Shown: positions 20,405 to 27,989 of the stretch, one piece after another | How positions within the stretch are numbered: position 1 is the first letter of the stretch | Layout of the letters: each line of letters begins with the position of its first letter | DNA from: Lysinibacillus halotolerans | GTDB taxonomy: Bacteria > Bacillota > Bacilli > Bacillales_A > Planococcaceae | Direction of reading: 5' to 3' | Length of the DNA: 64,000 nucleotides | NCBI RefSeq assembly: GCF_003711845.1 | Contig: NZ_RHLQ01000017.1 | Span: 1-64,000, forward strand | Notes under the pieces: model-generated | Databases searched by the model: none | What the model was told of the DNA's origin: nothing | Seen by the model: the letters and a program-made list of their open reading frames with translations, nothing else | Made by a program: the position numbers and the translations under genes

Positions 20405-20944
20405 TTAATAGTAATTCGATTCAACGTTTACTTGTACATCGCTTACATCTTCAAGTTCTGATCGAACTGTAAAAATAATTTCGTTAGCTTGTTGTTTCGA
20501 AATTTCATCTGATAATACTGTTACTGCCACTTTCTCATCTTCTACTCGTACTAGAGCATCTGAATAACCAAGGGATTCAATTAACATCTCTAGCATAGAT
20601 TCTGATGACTCTTGTTCAATAAGGGCATTCATTTGGTTAAAGGCTTCATTTTTCTCTTCTGCTGAATACTCATCAGATGCAATTTTTTGTGTTAGTTGCT
20701 CTCTTAATTGATCTCGTTCATTACTTTTTTCCATTCTCATTTCTTCAAATAAGTAACTTTCAGATGTTGTTGTAGTCATTTCTTCTTCATCTACACCTGT
20801 TAGAGTAGTTTCTTGTAATGCGTCATCTGAAAAAATTGTCGCCAGATCCACATCACGATTTGGTTCAAATACATAGTAAACTGAAATGACGGCCGCTAAA
20901 CTTAGTAGCGTTAATAACCATACTGTTCTTCTTTTTACTTTCAT
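20405..20944 (-). CDS. spoIIIAH: Stage III sporulation protein AH
   Basis: Mother-cell membrane protein that forms a ring facing forespore SpoIIQ in the feeding-tube channel. One N-terminal membrane segment (WLLTLLSLAAVISVYYVF, about 9-26), a Thr/Glu-rich linker, and a C-terminal ring-building domain (about 100-179, ending with VQVNVESNYY). 179 residues, somewhat shorter than the 218 of B. subtilis. ATGA overlap with spoIIIAG. Last gene of the locus, with its own terminator. Confidence 0.93.
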   Translation of the reverse strand: MKVKRRTVWLLTLLSLAAVISVYYVFEPNRDVDLATIFSDDALQETTLTGVDEEEMTTTTSESYLFEEMRMEKSNERDQLREQLTQKIASDEYSAEEKNEAFNQMNALIEQESSESMLEMLIESLGYSDALVRVEDEKVAVTVLSDEISKQQANEIIFTVRSELEDVSDVQVNVESNYY

Positions 20945-21354
20945 TGTTCATCTCCTTTACTCTCCATCGGTACAATCATAATTCTGTGAGTAGGCATTTG
21001 CATTACTCGACTAATAGTTTCCAAAAGTTGCTTTTGAATAGCTGGGTTAGACGCCCCTTCCGATACAACGAGCAATCCTGATACATGCTGTTGATTTTCA
21101 CTTGAACTGAGATACCCATTTAATAGACTGTCAGCGTTTGAATCCTTTGATGAAGGGACGTCGTAATGAAAGTAGACCTTTACTTGTCCAACACCTTTAA
21201 TCTGACTTAGGGTTTGCTCAAGTTTACTTTCCTCTTCAGATGAGTTATATTGCTCCTCCTTTGGATCATTCAACGTTACAGAAATGTACGCAATGAACAC
21301 TAGAACTGCAATCGGAATAAAGATTAATTTTTGTTTTGACCATTTCTTTTCCAC
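20941..21354 (-). CDS. spoIIIAG: Stage III sporulation protein AG, short form
   Basis: Ring-forming component of the SpoIIIA-SpoIIQ channel. One N-terminal membrane helix (LIFIPIAVLVFIAYISV, about 10-26), then a soluble part with the ring-building motif KLEQTLSQIKGVGQVKVYFHYD and VVSEGASNPAIQKQLLETISRVMQMPTHRIMI. 137 residues against about 229 in B. subtilis: the beta-barrel insertion between the two halves is largely missing. GTG start; the nearest strong Shine-Dalgarno (AAGGAGG) is about 16 bases away and lies in the palindromic repeat upstream. Confidence 0.9.
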   Translation of the reverse strand: MEKKWSKQKLIFIPIAVLVFIAYISVTLNDPKEEQYNSSEEESKLEQTLSQIKGVGQVKVYFHYDVPSSKDSNADSLLNGYLSSSENQQHVSGLLVVSEGASNPAIQKQLLETISRVMQMPTHRIMIVPMESKGDEQ

Positions 21355-21384
21355 CTCACGTTCTTTAGCGCCTCCTTTCTATCA

Positions 21385-21496
21385 AATACGCCTCGGCGTA
21401 TTGCCGGAGGCTTTCCCTTTGTTCAGCATCGTTCAAAATGAATTCATAATCTTCATATTCCCTTTACTCTAGATGAAGGCACTTTACTGAACAAAG
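21385..21496. repeat. Palindromic repeat element in the spoIIIAF-spoIIIAG gap
   Basis: Two nested symmetries: a short 8-bp palindrome AATACGCC/GGCGTATT (21385-21392 / 21395-21402), and a 10-bp inverted repeat CTTTGTTCAG/CTGAACAAAG (21417-21426 / 21487-21496). The segment occupies the place where the body of spoIIIAF should be. A minus-strand frame over it (about 21374-21478) reads like protein but has no start of its own. It resembles a dispersed intergenic repeat, but no second copy is in this window. Confidence 0.55.
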
Positions 21497-21542
21497 TTTA
21501 ACGTTTCATCACATTGTATGAAGCTAGTCCTAACTGTATGCT

Positions 21543-21680
21543 TTATAGTTTAAGAAAATCTAACACTGTTGTTAAAAAAATTAATAATGTTGCTAGTTTT
21601 ACATAGACAATGACGTCTTTCTCATCAGCTAAAAGTAATAAACATTTCCCTATTAAAATAATGATGATGAGTTTGATCAA
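21543..21680 (-). pseudogene. spoIIIAF: spoIIIAF remnant (45 codons, two membrane helices)
   Basis: TTG 21680 overlaps the spoIIIAE stop by 4 bases with GGTGGGG upstream. It encodes about 45 residues: two hydrophobic segments joined by DEKDVIVYVK. That matches the N-terminal double-helix start of SpoIIIAF (normally about 200 residues), and the position between AE and AG is the spoIIIAF position. The soluble C-terminal domain is absent; the following 190 bases have stops in every frame or belong to the palindromic repeat. It might still be translated as a mini-membrane protein. Confidence 0.7.
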
Positions 21681-22588
21681 AAGCTTTTCCCCACCCCTAG
21701 CTGCATAATCACTATTAAGATGAGCCAAATAAATACAAAGGCAATTCCAAGTAATATTGCTACAGCACAAAGTAATAATAAAGATTTCCCAACGTCATCT
21801 AACAGTCCGCTAATCGTACTTCCGGTAAAGGGTTCTATAACAGCAGCTAATAACTTAAAAGTCATAGCATGGATTAGTAGTTTACCAGCTGGATAAAAAG
21901 CAGCAATCCAAAAAGCCGTCATCGCTCCTAATCCTACCACTGTAGTAGCAGTTGATTGATATTTATGGAATATCGAAAACCCTTCTACAATGAGAGAGCC
22001 GACGATGGGTATCGTTTGTTCGATTACTTTTTTTACTGGACTTGCTATAGCTTGGTCAATTGTAAAGAAGGCTACACCAGTAAAGGAAAGTACCGTTACC
22101 ATTCCTAAAAGCGATGCTGTAATGAGTGTCATGACGGTTCCACGAATTAAATCTGATGCCTTTGAAAATGAAATATCTTGAATAAATCTAGAACAAAAAT
22201 CAAGAATTAGCGCTACCGTTATGGCAGGAATTAAAATTTTTTTACAAAGTAGCATAAGCATTTCAAAAATAAAGAGAACGACTGGGCTCCAGGCGATAAA
22301 TGAAAATACCGCATTTAATACAACTAAAATGGAAGTTAATATCGGTGTAATGGCTAAAAAGAAATCCGAGGCTACGTTGACGATTTGCCCCATCGTAGAA
22401 AAAGCATCCATTACAGTTTGTCCAAGGGTTAATACGAGTACAATGATGAATAACGTATCGCCCCATTTTTTAAATTTCGGCACAAAGGCCTCTATCAAAA
22501 GAAATAACACGGTATAAATTAAAACTAAGATGATGGATTGTCCAGCGAGTTTCAATGGATCTGTAAAAACATTTAGTATTTCATTCAT
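21677..22588 (-). CDS. spoIIIAE: Stage III sporulation protein AE
   Basis: 303-residue polytopic membrane protein with about seven or eight hydrophobic segments and the SpoIIIAE signatures AFSTMGQIVNVASDFFLAITPIL, FSKASDLIRGTVMTLITASLLGMVTV and ASPVKKVIEQTIPIVGSLIVEGFSIF. B. subtilis SpoIIIAE is about 400 residues because of an N-terminal signal and extension, lacking here. ATG after AAGGGGC. Part of the mother-cell side of the feeding-tube complex. Confidence 0.92.
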   Translation of the reverse strand: MNEILNVFTDPLKLAGQSIILVLIYTVLFLLIEAFVPKFKKWGDTLFIIVLVLTLGQTVMDAFSTMGQIVNVASDFFLAITPILTSILVVLNAVFSFIAWSPVVLFIFEMLMLLCKKILIPAITVALILDFCSRFIQDISFSKASDLIRGTVMTLITASLLGMVTVLSFTGVAFFTIDQAIASPVKKVIEQTIPIVGSLIVEGFSIFHKYQSTATTVVGLGAMTAFWIAAFYPAGKLLIHAMTFKLLAAVIEPFTGSTISGLLDDVGKSLLLLCAVAILLGIAFVFIWLILIVIMQLGVGKSF

Positions 22589-22600
22589 TATTAAAGCCCC

Positions 22601-22978
22601 TTACTGAAGCTTTTCTAAAATTGACGAGAAATCTGACAATACTTTTGCAAATTCGCTAGTCCAATAAAATAGTAATACGATGCGAATGGAAAACATGACA
22701 AGTTCTCCAAATGTTTCATATTCCTTTTCATCAAATAAAGATTGAAAGAACAAACCTATCTGGTAAAAAAGTGCAGAGTACACAAGCTGAGGTACATATG
22801 GCACTGATTGCACATAAGTAAGGAGCTGCTCTGTAAAAGGAATAGCGAGCATCGACAGTAAGAAATAAAGTAAGATGAAAAAGAAAACAATGACGGTTAT
22901 CGCGTGTAGTTTTTCGAACGTTTCTTTAATTAGTATTAAAAGTAAAATTAAAATGACAGCATAAATTAAAAATTTCAT
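22601..22978 (-). CDS. spoIIIAD: Stage III sporulation protein AD
   Basis: 125-residue integral membrane protein with four hydrophobic segments. Similar in size, hydropathy and position to SpoIIIAD (133 residues in B. subtilis), with matching segments around QSVPYVPQLVYSALFYQIG and SEFAKVLSDF. Short gaps to spoIIIAC (8 bases) and spoIIIAE (12 bases) indicate one operon. Identification relies on order as much as on sequence. Confidence 0.85.
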   Translation of the reverse strand: MKFLIYAVILILLLILIKETFEKLHAITVIVFFFILLYFLLSMLAIPFTEQLLTYVQSVPYVPQLVYSALFYQIGLFFQSLFDEKEYETFGELVMFSIRIVLLFYWTSEFAKVLSDFSSILEKLQ

Positions 22979-22986
22979 ATGTTACC

Positions 22987-23193
22987 CTAATTTAAATTTA
23001 GCCATTGGAAGAATGTAAGTATGTCGTCAAAGAAAAGCCGTAAAAATCGAATTAGTTCTGCCGTAATATACAAATATGCGATAAAAAATATAAAGAATGA
23101 AAATTCCTTTTTGCCGATTTGCTCAAAGAAAACATGAAGTAAAGCAATAATGAGCCCTACCCCAGCTACCCGCAAAACGTCCTGTAATTCCAT
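22987..23193 (-). CDS. spoIIIAC: Stage III sporulation protein AC
   Basis: 68-residue membrane protein with two hydrophobic helices and the family segment VLRVAGVGLIIALLHVFFEQIGKKEF, almost colinear with B. subtilis SpoIIIAC. The frame extends to 23256, but that part overlaps the promoter; ATG 23193 (or the GTG before it) is 7 bases after AAGGAGG. Here it is the first gene of the locus: spoIIIAA (the ATPase) and spoIIIAB are not upstream, because efp follows directly. Confidence 0.93.
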   Translation of the reverse strand: MELQDVLRVAGVGLIIALLHVFFEQIGKKEFSFFIFFIAYLYITAELIRFLRLFFDDILTFFQWLNLN

Positions 23194-23216
23194 CACGACG
23201 CCTCCTTGTGTAAGGC

Positions 23217-23245
23217 AATATATGAGCTTGTTCAAAAAAATAGAC
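23217..23245 (-). promoter_or_regulatory. Putative sigma-E promoter of the abbreviated spoIIIA operon
   Basis: On the minus strand GTCTATT (23239-23245), a 14-base spacer and CATATATT (23217-23224) resemble the sigma-E -35/-10 pair used by spoIIIA in Bacillus. Transcription would begin just before the AAGGAGG of spoIIIAC, giving a very short leader. Motif match only. Confidence 0.5.
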
Positions 23246-23262
23246 CTTTTTATCATGAAAAA

Positions 23263-23340
23263 AAGTCATCTCTTCGAAAGAGATGACTTAAAAAATGTTC
23301 AATAATGAAAGAAAAAGCCTTCCATAAAGGAATGGCTTTT
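23263..23340 (-). terminator. Two tandem terminators after efp
   Basis: Nearest efp: stem 23312-23322 / 23329-23340 (one bulge). Then a perfect 12-bp stem 23263-23274 / 23278-23289 with a 3-base loop. Both are followed by T-runs on the minus strand. They insulate spoIIIA from efp. Confidence 0.9.
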
Positions 23341-23364
23341 AACTTTCATTTCTATTCTTTTCTA

Positions 23365-23922
23365 CTATGCACGAGATACGTAAGATCCGTCAGTAGTATT
23401 AATCACTAATTTGTCCCCTTCATTTACGAAGAATGGAACTTGAACAACTAAACCAGTTTCAAGGGTAGCAGGTTTTGAACCACCAGAAGCAGTGTCTCCT
23501 TTAATACCTGGTTCAGTTTCTTTCACTTCTAATACAACTGTGTTTGGTAATTCAACACCTAGCATTTCACCTTGGTATGATTGGATGTAAACTTCCATAT
23601 TTTCAAGAAGATATTTTAATTCTTCTTCGATTTGTACACTTGCTAATTCTGTTTGTTCATATGATTCCATATCCATGAATACGTGGGAATCACCTTGTGC
23701 ATATAAATATTGCATTTTACGGTTATCGATTTGTGCCTTTTCAACTTTCTCACCTGCGCGGAAAGTTTTTTCTGTTACGTTACCGTTACGTAGGTTACGT
23801 AATTTCGAACGTACGAAAGCAGCACCTTTCCCTGGTTTAACGTGTTGGAAATCCATTACACGGTATAATTGGCCATCAATCATAATTGTAAGACCAGTAC
23901 GGAAATCGTTAACTGAAATCAT
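23365..23922 (-). CDS. efp: Elongation factor P
   Basis: 185-residue tRNA-shaped factor that relieves ribosome stalling at polyproline. Three beta-barrel domains; the loop [15 protein letters not shown] carries the Lys (about 32) that is modified in many bacteria. It ends with [16 protein letters not shown] and [20 protein letters not shown] as usual. ATG after GGAGG, 16 bases after papA, so papA-efp are co-transcribed, possibly with aroQ. Confidence 0.98.
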   Translation of the reverse strand: MISVNDFRTGLTIMIDGQLYRVMDFQHVKPGKGAAFVRSKLRNLRNGNVTEKTFRAGEKVEKAQIDNRKMQYLYAQGDSHVFMDMESYEQTELASVQIEEELKYLLENMEVYIQSYQGEMLGVELPNTVVLEVKETEPGIKGDTASGGSKPATLETGLVVQVPFFVNEGDKLVINTTDGSYVSRA

Positions 23923-23938
23923 GAGTTGTATTCCTCCA

Positions 23939-25000
23939 TTATAAAATAATTAAATCTTTGGTTGAATGGGTTAATTTTTCATTACCTGTTTCTGTGATTA
24001 AAATATCGTCTTCAATACGAACGCCGCCAATTCCCGGTAAATAAATACCTGGTTCAATTGTCACCACCATATTTGGCTCTAGAACGGTTTCGGAACGAGA
24101 TGAAAGGCCTGGGCCTTCATGTACTTCAAGTCCGATTCCGTGGCCAGTAGAATGACCAAACGCCTCGCCATAACCTTTTGAAGTTAAATAGTCACGAGCA
24201 ATTGCGTCAGCTTGAATACCAGTCATACCTGGTCCAACTTTTTCTAATGCTAGAAGCTGTGATTCTAAAACCGTTTGATACATTTCCTTTAGTTTATCTG
24301 ACGGTTGACCAACTGAAATTGTACGCGTGATATCTGAAACGTATCCATTGTAAATCGCACCGAAATCAAGTGTGACGAAATCACCCTTTTCAATGACCTT
24401 CTCTGTTGCTACACCATGGGGTAATGCGCTGCGCACACCACTAGCAACAATTGTGTCAAAAGATGATGCAGTTGCGCCTTGTTTTCGCATGAAAAATTCT
24501 AATTCATTCGATACTTCAAGCTCAGTTACACCTGGCTTAATGAATTCTAATATATGGGAAAAAGCATTGTCAGCAATTTCACATGCAACCTTAATAATAT
24601 TAATCTCTTGTTCAGTCTTAATCAAGCGAATTTTTTCAATTAACCCAGAAAGCGGTATTAATTCAGCGTTTATTAGGGATTTATAAGTTTCAAACATCCC
24701 GTAAGTCATCGTATCTTTCTCAAAACCTAACGTTTTAATACCCATTTTTTCTACTTGTGTAGCTACTTCTTTATAAAGAACACTTTCATGTTGTACGATT
24801 CGGAAATGCTGGACTTGATTTTTTGCTTGTTCTGTATAACGGAAGTCTGATATAAAAACTGCATCATCTTTTGTCACAATGGCTACTCCAGAAGTGCCGG
24901 TAAAACCTGTCATATAACGACGATTGTAGTCGTTTGTAATTAATAAACCATCCACATTATTTTCTACTAATGCTTTACGTAATTTCTCTAATTTTATCAT
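23939..25000 (-). CDS. papA: Xaa-Pro aminopeptidase/dipeptidase (YqhT/PapA type)
   Basis: M24-family metallopeptidase of 353 residues that removes residues before proline. N-terminal creatinase-like domain (about 1-125), then a pita-bread catalytic domain with metal ligands in [17 protein letters not shown] (two Asp), [16 protein letters not shown] (His), [10 protein letters not shown] (Glu) and GGVRIEDD (Glu). ATG 8 bases after GGAGG. Neighbour of efp as in all Bacillales. Confidence 0.93.
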   Translation of the reverse strand: MIKLEKLRKALVENNVDGLLITNDYNRRYMTGFTGTSGVAIVTKDDAVFISDFRYTEQAKNQVQHFRIVQHESVLYKEVATQVEKMGIKTLGFEKDTMTYGMFETYKSLINAELIPLSGLIEKIRLIKTEQEINIIKVACEIADNAFSHILEFIKPGVTELEVSNELEFFMRKQGATASSFDTIVASGVRSALPHGVATEKVIEKGDFVTLDFGAIYNGYVSDITRTISVGQPSDKLKEMYQTVLESQLLALEKVGPGMTGIQADAIARDYLTSKGYGEAFGHSTGHGIGLEVHEGPGLSSRSETVLEPNMVVTIEPGIYLPGIGGVRIEDDILITETGNEKLTHSTKDLIIL

Positions 25001-25015
25001 CCCATTTTCCTCCCT

Positions 25016-25444
25016 TTATTGTTCTAGAAACTTTCTAAGTGCTAATTGATAACCAAAAGTTCCTAGACCACAAATTTGACCAACACATTCTGCAGCAAGT
25101 TTTGACTCATGACGAAACGATTCCCGTTTATGTATATTCGAAATGTGCACTTCAATGACAGGCACATTTACGGCTGCAATTGCATCTCGAAGAGCGATAC
25201 TTGTATGGGTATAAGCTCCCGGATTAAACACAATGCCATCCACATTTCCGTCCTCCGCTTCATGAATCCAATCAATTAATTCCCCTTCATGGTTCGATTG
25301 CCGAAAATCAATTGTAGCATTGAATTGCGTCGCAAGATTTTGACATTTCAGCTTAACATCATCCAATGTTTCACTGCCATAAATCTCCGGTTCACGCTTC
25401 CCTAATCGATTTAAATTCGGTCCATTTAAGATTAATACCTTCAT
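25016..25444 (-). CDS. aroQ: 3-dehydroquinate dehydratase, type II
   Basis: Third shikimate-pathway step, dehydrating 3-dehydroquinate. 142 residues with [17 protein letters not shown] (catalytic Arg and nearby Tyr), [32 protein letters not shown] and [17 protein letters not shown] (catalytic His). ATG 25450 is too close to GAGGAG; ATG 25444 is properly spaced. With aroK and trpEG it makes the aromatic set of this window. Confidence 0.96.
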   Translation of the reverse strand: MKVLILNGPNLNRLGKREPEIYGSETLDDVKLKCQNLATQFNATIDFRQSNHEGELIDWIHEAEDGNVDGIVFNPGAYTHTSIALRDAIAAVNVPVIEVHISNIHKRESFRHESKLAAECVGQICGLGTFGYQLALRKFLEQ

Positions 25445-25478
25445 CGACATTCTCCTCTTTTAACGGAAATTACCACTT

Positions 25479-25931
25479 TTATTTTATCATAGTGTCTTTA
25501 TACGGCAACTTATTTCGTTCATTTTCAGCTTTATAATGAAACATAGCCGTTTCAAAAACAAATCGGGCCGTAATGATAAGTGTCACCATAAATGGAATTG
25601 ATAATTTTTTAAAGGATGAAAGTTCTGCAGGTAAATCAAAAATAATCCACTCACAAATAAGGGCAAAAATTGCACCAATGATCAAAGAAGAGAAAAAAGG
25701 TGGAACCATTTGAACGAATTGCATGATGAAATAAAAAATTAAAATAATACAAAAGATGACAATGATTAAAATAAGCCATTGAACGGTCCAATGACTTTCC
25801 GTTAATATATCTAACCTTGTTGTATAGCCAACTGGACTCCATTTGATGAAATGAAAAAGGGATAATAATTTCAATGTTAGAGCAAGTAATAATGAAGCAA
25901 ATAGACTTGTGAAAATTGCCAAATAAACCAT
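25479..25931 (-). CDS. yqhR: Membrane protein YqhR
   Basis: 150-residue protein with four hydrophobic segments (about 2-24, 45-70, 73-95 and 108-130) and a basic C-terminus (MFHYKAENERNK). Position next to aroQ and divergent from yqhQ identifies the conserved Bacillales membrane protein YqhR; no function is known. The frame reaches 25967, but AGAGGTG is correctly spaced for ATG 25931. Confidence 0.85.
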   Translation of the reverse strand: MVYLAIFTSLFASLLLALTLKLLSLFHFIKWSPVGYTTRLDILTESHWTVQWLILIIVIFCIILIFYFIMQFVQMVPPFFSSLIIGAIFALICEWIIFDLPAELSSFKKLSIPFMVTLIITARFVFETAMFHYKAENERNKLPYKDTMIK

Positions 25932-26063
25932 ATGAACACCTCTTTTTTTCTCCTTAGTTTCCCCCATTCACAAAATTCGTATGCGTAAAACATAGTGCTT
26001 TTGGGAAAAATTTAGTACAATAAATGATACTAGTTTTAAAAATTGAGAGAGTGGTGTAGAAGT

Positions 26064-26999
26064 TTGAGTAATGAAGCACCGGTTTATGGTGGGCAAGCCC
26101 TTTTAGAAGGCGTCATGTTCGGCGGGAAAGAACATACTGTAACAGCAATCCGTCGTAATGACGATAGTATTGAATATTATTATGCTAAAAAACCAAAGAA
26201 ACCTTTGTTCCAAAAGTTAAAAAAAATCCCCTTTGTTCGAGGTGTAATTGCTCTTATTGAATCATCCGGTTTAGGTGCAAAGCATCTACAATTTTCAAGT
26301 GATCGATATGACATTAATCCGGGAGAAGAAGAAGAAAACGAACCAGAAACATCGAAATTGCAAATGATATTAGGTGTTGCTGTTGTTGGTGTCATTTCCT
26401 TTTTATTTGGTAAATTTGTTTTTACATTAGTTCCAGTCTTTATTGCAGAATTATTTTCACCTTGGATATCGGGTAAGTTTCCTCAAATTTTTTTGGAAAC
26501 CCTTTTTAAACTAATTTTACTTTTAGGCTATTTATACATAGTATCGATGACTCCGATCATTAAGCGGGTTTTTCAATATCACGGTGCGGAACATAAAGTG
26601 ATCAACTGTTATGAATCAGGTTTAGAGTTGACAGTAGAAAATGTTCAAAAGCAATCACGACTCCATTACCGGTGCGGATCAAGTTTTATTTTATTTACCG
26701 TCATTATCGGAATGTTCGTGTACTTTTTCTTCCCTACCGATCCATTATGGTTACGGGTCGTAGTTCGTATTTTATTAATTCCAGTTGTACTCGGGATATC
26801 CTTTGAAGTGCTTCAAGCAACGAATGCAGTAAGAGGTATTCCAGTATTAAAATACCTCGGTTACCCTGGATTATGGCTTCAATTATTAACTACAAAGGAG
26901 CCAAAGGATGAAATGGTCGAGGTTGCTATTGCTTCATTTAAAAAATTACATGAAGTCGAGAAAAACCCGGAATTGGCTATGGAATTGCATCACGATTAA
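26064..26999 (+). CDS. yqhQ: YqhQ, DUF1385 membrane protein
   Basis: 311-residue protein opening with the DUF1385 hallmark APVYGGQALLEGVMFGGKEHT, followed by about four or five membrane helices and the conserved FQYHGAEHKVINCYESG and SRLHYRCGSSFI with potential metal-binding His/Cys. Function unknown; widely conserved in Firmicutes. The frame opens at 26043 but TTG 26064, 7 bases after AGTGGTG, gives the family N-terminus. Divergent from yqhR. Confidence 0.9.
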   Translation: MSNEAPVYGGQALLEGVMFGGKEHTVTAIRRNDDSIEYYYAKKPKKPLFQKLKKIPFVRGVIALIESSGLGAKHLQFSSDRYDINPGEEEENEPETSKLQMILGVAVVGVISFLFGKFVFTLVPVFIAELFSPWISGKFPQIFLETLFKLILLLGYLYIVSMTPIIKRVFQYHGAEHKVINCYESGLELTVENVQKQSRLHYRCGSSFILFTVIIGMFVYFFFPTDPLWLRVVVRILLIPVVLGISFEVLQATNAVRGIPVLKYLGYPGLWLQLLTTKEPKDEMVEVAIASFKKLHEVEKNPELAMELHHD

Positions 27000-27022
27000 T
27001 CGAATATAGACTTCTGTTAATT

Positions 27023-27055
27023 AACCTTGCAAAAGTTATCTTTTGCAAGGTTTTT
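27023..27055 (+). terminator. Terminator after yqhQ
   Basis: 13-bp stem (CCTTGCAAAAG paired with CTTTTGCAAGG plus flanking A-T pairs), 4-base loop, then T5. Confidence 0.9.
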
Positions 27056-27153
27056 ATGATGAAAGAAGTTAACGTGAAACAATCAAGGACCTATTTACAT
27101 TTTTCGACAAATCCGATACCATTTTCATAATACATAATGAGGAGTTTTGTAAA

Positions 27154-27918
27154 ATGGAATTAGATATCGTGAAAGTATTCGTTCTCTCCTTCTTTGGTTT
27201 TGTCGGCGCATTTATTAATGCCACTGTAGGCGGTGGTGGTTTAATTACTTTACCTGCCCTTCTATCTGTTGGTCTTCCCCCATCCGCTGCGATTGCAACG
27301 AACAAATTAGCTGCCTCGATGGGCAATTTAACTAGCTCTTTAACATTTTTTAAAGCTGGTAAAATTGATATGAAGCTAATCGGCCCCATTTTACCCCTCA
27401 TCTTCATTTTTTCTATGATTGGAGCTTGGACTGTCCATTTAATGGATTCCGAACTATTAAGACCTTTAATTATCGTTATGCTCATTGTCGTATTAATTTA
27501 CACGTTAGCAAAGAAAAATTGGGGACAATTAGCAGAAAGAAAACCGTTAAAGTGGAAACGGGGTATTCTCTTTTTTTCTAGCCTTGTACTATTAGCATTT
27601 TATGATGGATTTTTTGGCCCTGGGACAGGTTCTTTCATTATTTTTGTCTTTTTGATTATGGGGTTTGATTTTTTAGAAGCGGCTGGAAATGCAAAAGTAT
27701 TAAATTTTATGAGTAATATAGCCGCACTCATTATGTTTTTAATTTTAGGAGAGGTTGTTTTTACGTATGGAATCATCATGGGGTTATCGATGATCGTCGG
27801 CGCCTTCTTCGGAACGAAATTCGCTTTAAAGAAAGGGACAAGTTTTGTTCGAATGTTATTCATTGTCATGACGATTGTTTTAATAATGAAAAATATTTAT
27901 GATTATTTTCAAGCATAA
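27154..27918 (+). CDS. TauE/SafE-family membrane transporter (putative anion exporter)
   Basis: 254-residue protein with about eight membrane helices. The first has FGFVGAFINATVGGGGLITLPALL and the mid-protein repeat has FYDGFFGPGTGSFIIFVFL, the paired glycine-rich motifs of the TauE/SafE (DUF81) family, which includes sulfite/sulfoacetate exporters. Substrate cannot be told. ATG after GAGGAG; flanked by its own terminators, so monocistronic. Confidence 0.9.
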   Translation: MELDIVKVFVLSFFGFVGAFINATVGGGGLITLPALLSVGLPPSAAIATNKLAASMGNLTSSLTFFKAGKIDMKLIGPILPLIFIFSMIGAWTVHLMDSELLRPLIIVMLIVVLIYTLAKKNWGQLAERKPLKWKRGILFFSSLVLLAFYDGFFGPGTGSFIIFVFLIMGFDFLEAAGNAKVLNFMSNIAALIMFLILGEVVFTYGIIMGLSMIVGAFFGTKFALKKGTSFVRMLFIVMTIVLIMKNIYDYFQA

Positions 27919-27932
27919 TTGTTGATATAAAA

Positions 27933-27969
27933 AACCGGAAACAAAACTCTTGACGTTTTGCTTCCGGTT
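27933..27969. terminator. Bidirectional terminator between the TauE gene and nrdJ
   Basis: 15-bp arms 27933-27947 / 27955-27969 with A/T runs on both sides between two convergent genes. Confidence 0.92.
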
Positions 27970-27989
27970 ATTTTATTTTACGCTATTTT

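Noticed and set aside
21374-21478. Minus-strand frame that reads like protein upstream of spoIIIAG
   Set aside because: No start codon with a ribosome site; it lies in the palindromic repeat and is probably not translated.
27069-27485. 138-codon minus-strand frame
   Set aside because: Antisense of the TauE-family gene, whose membrane motifs are clear.
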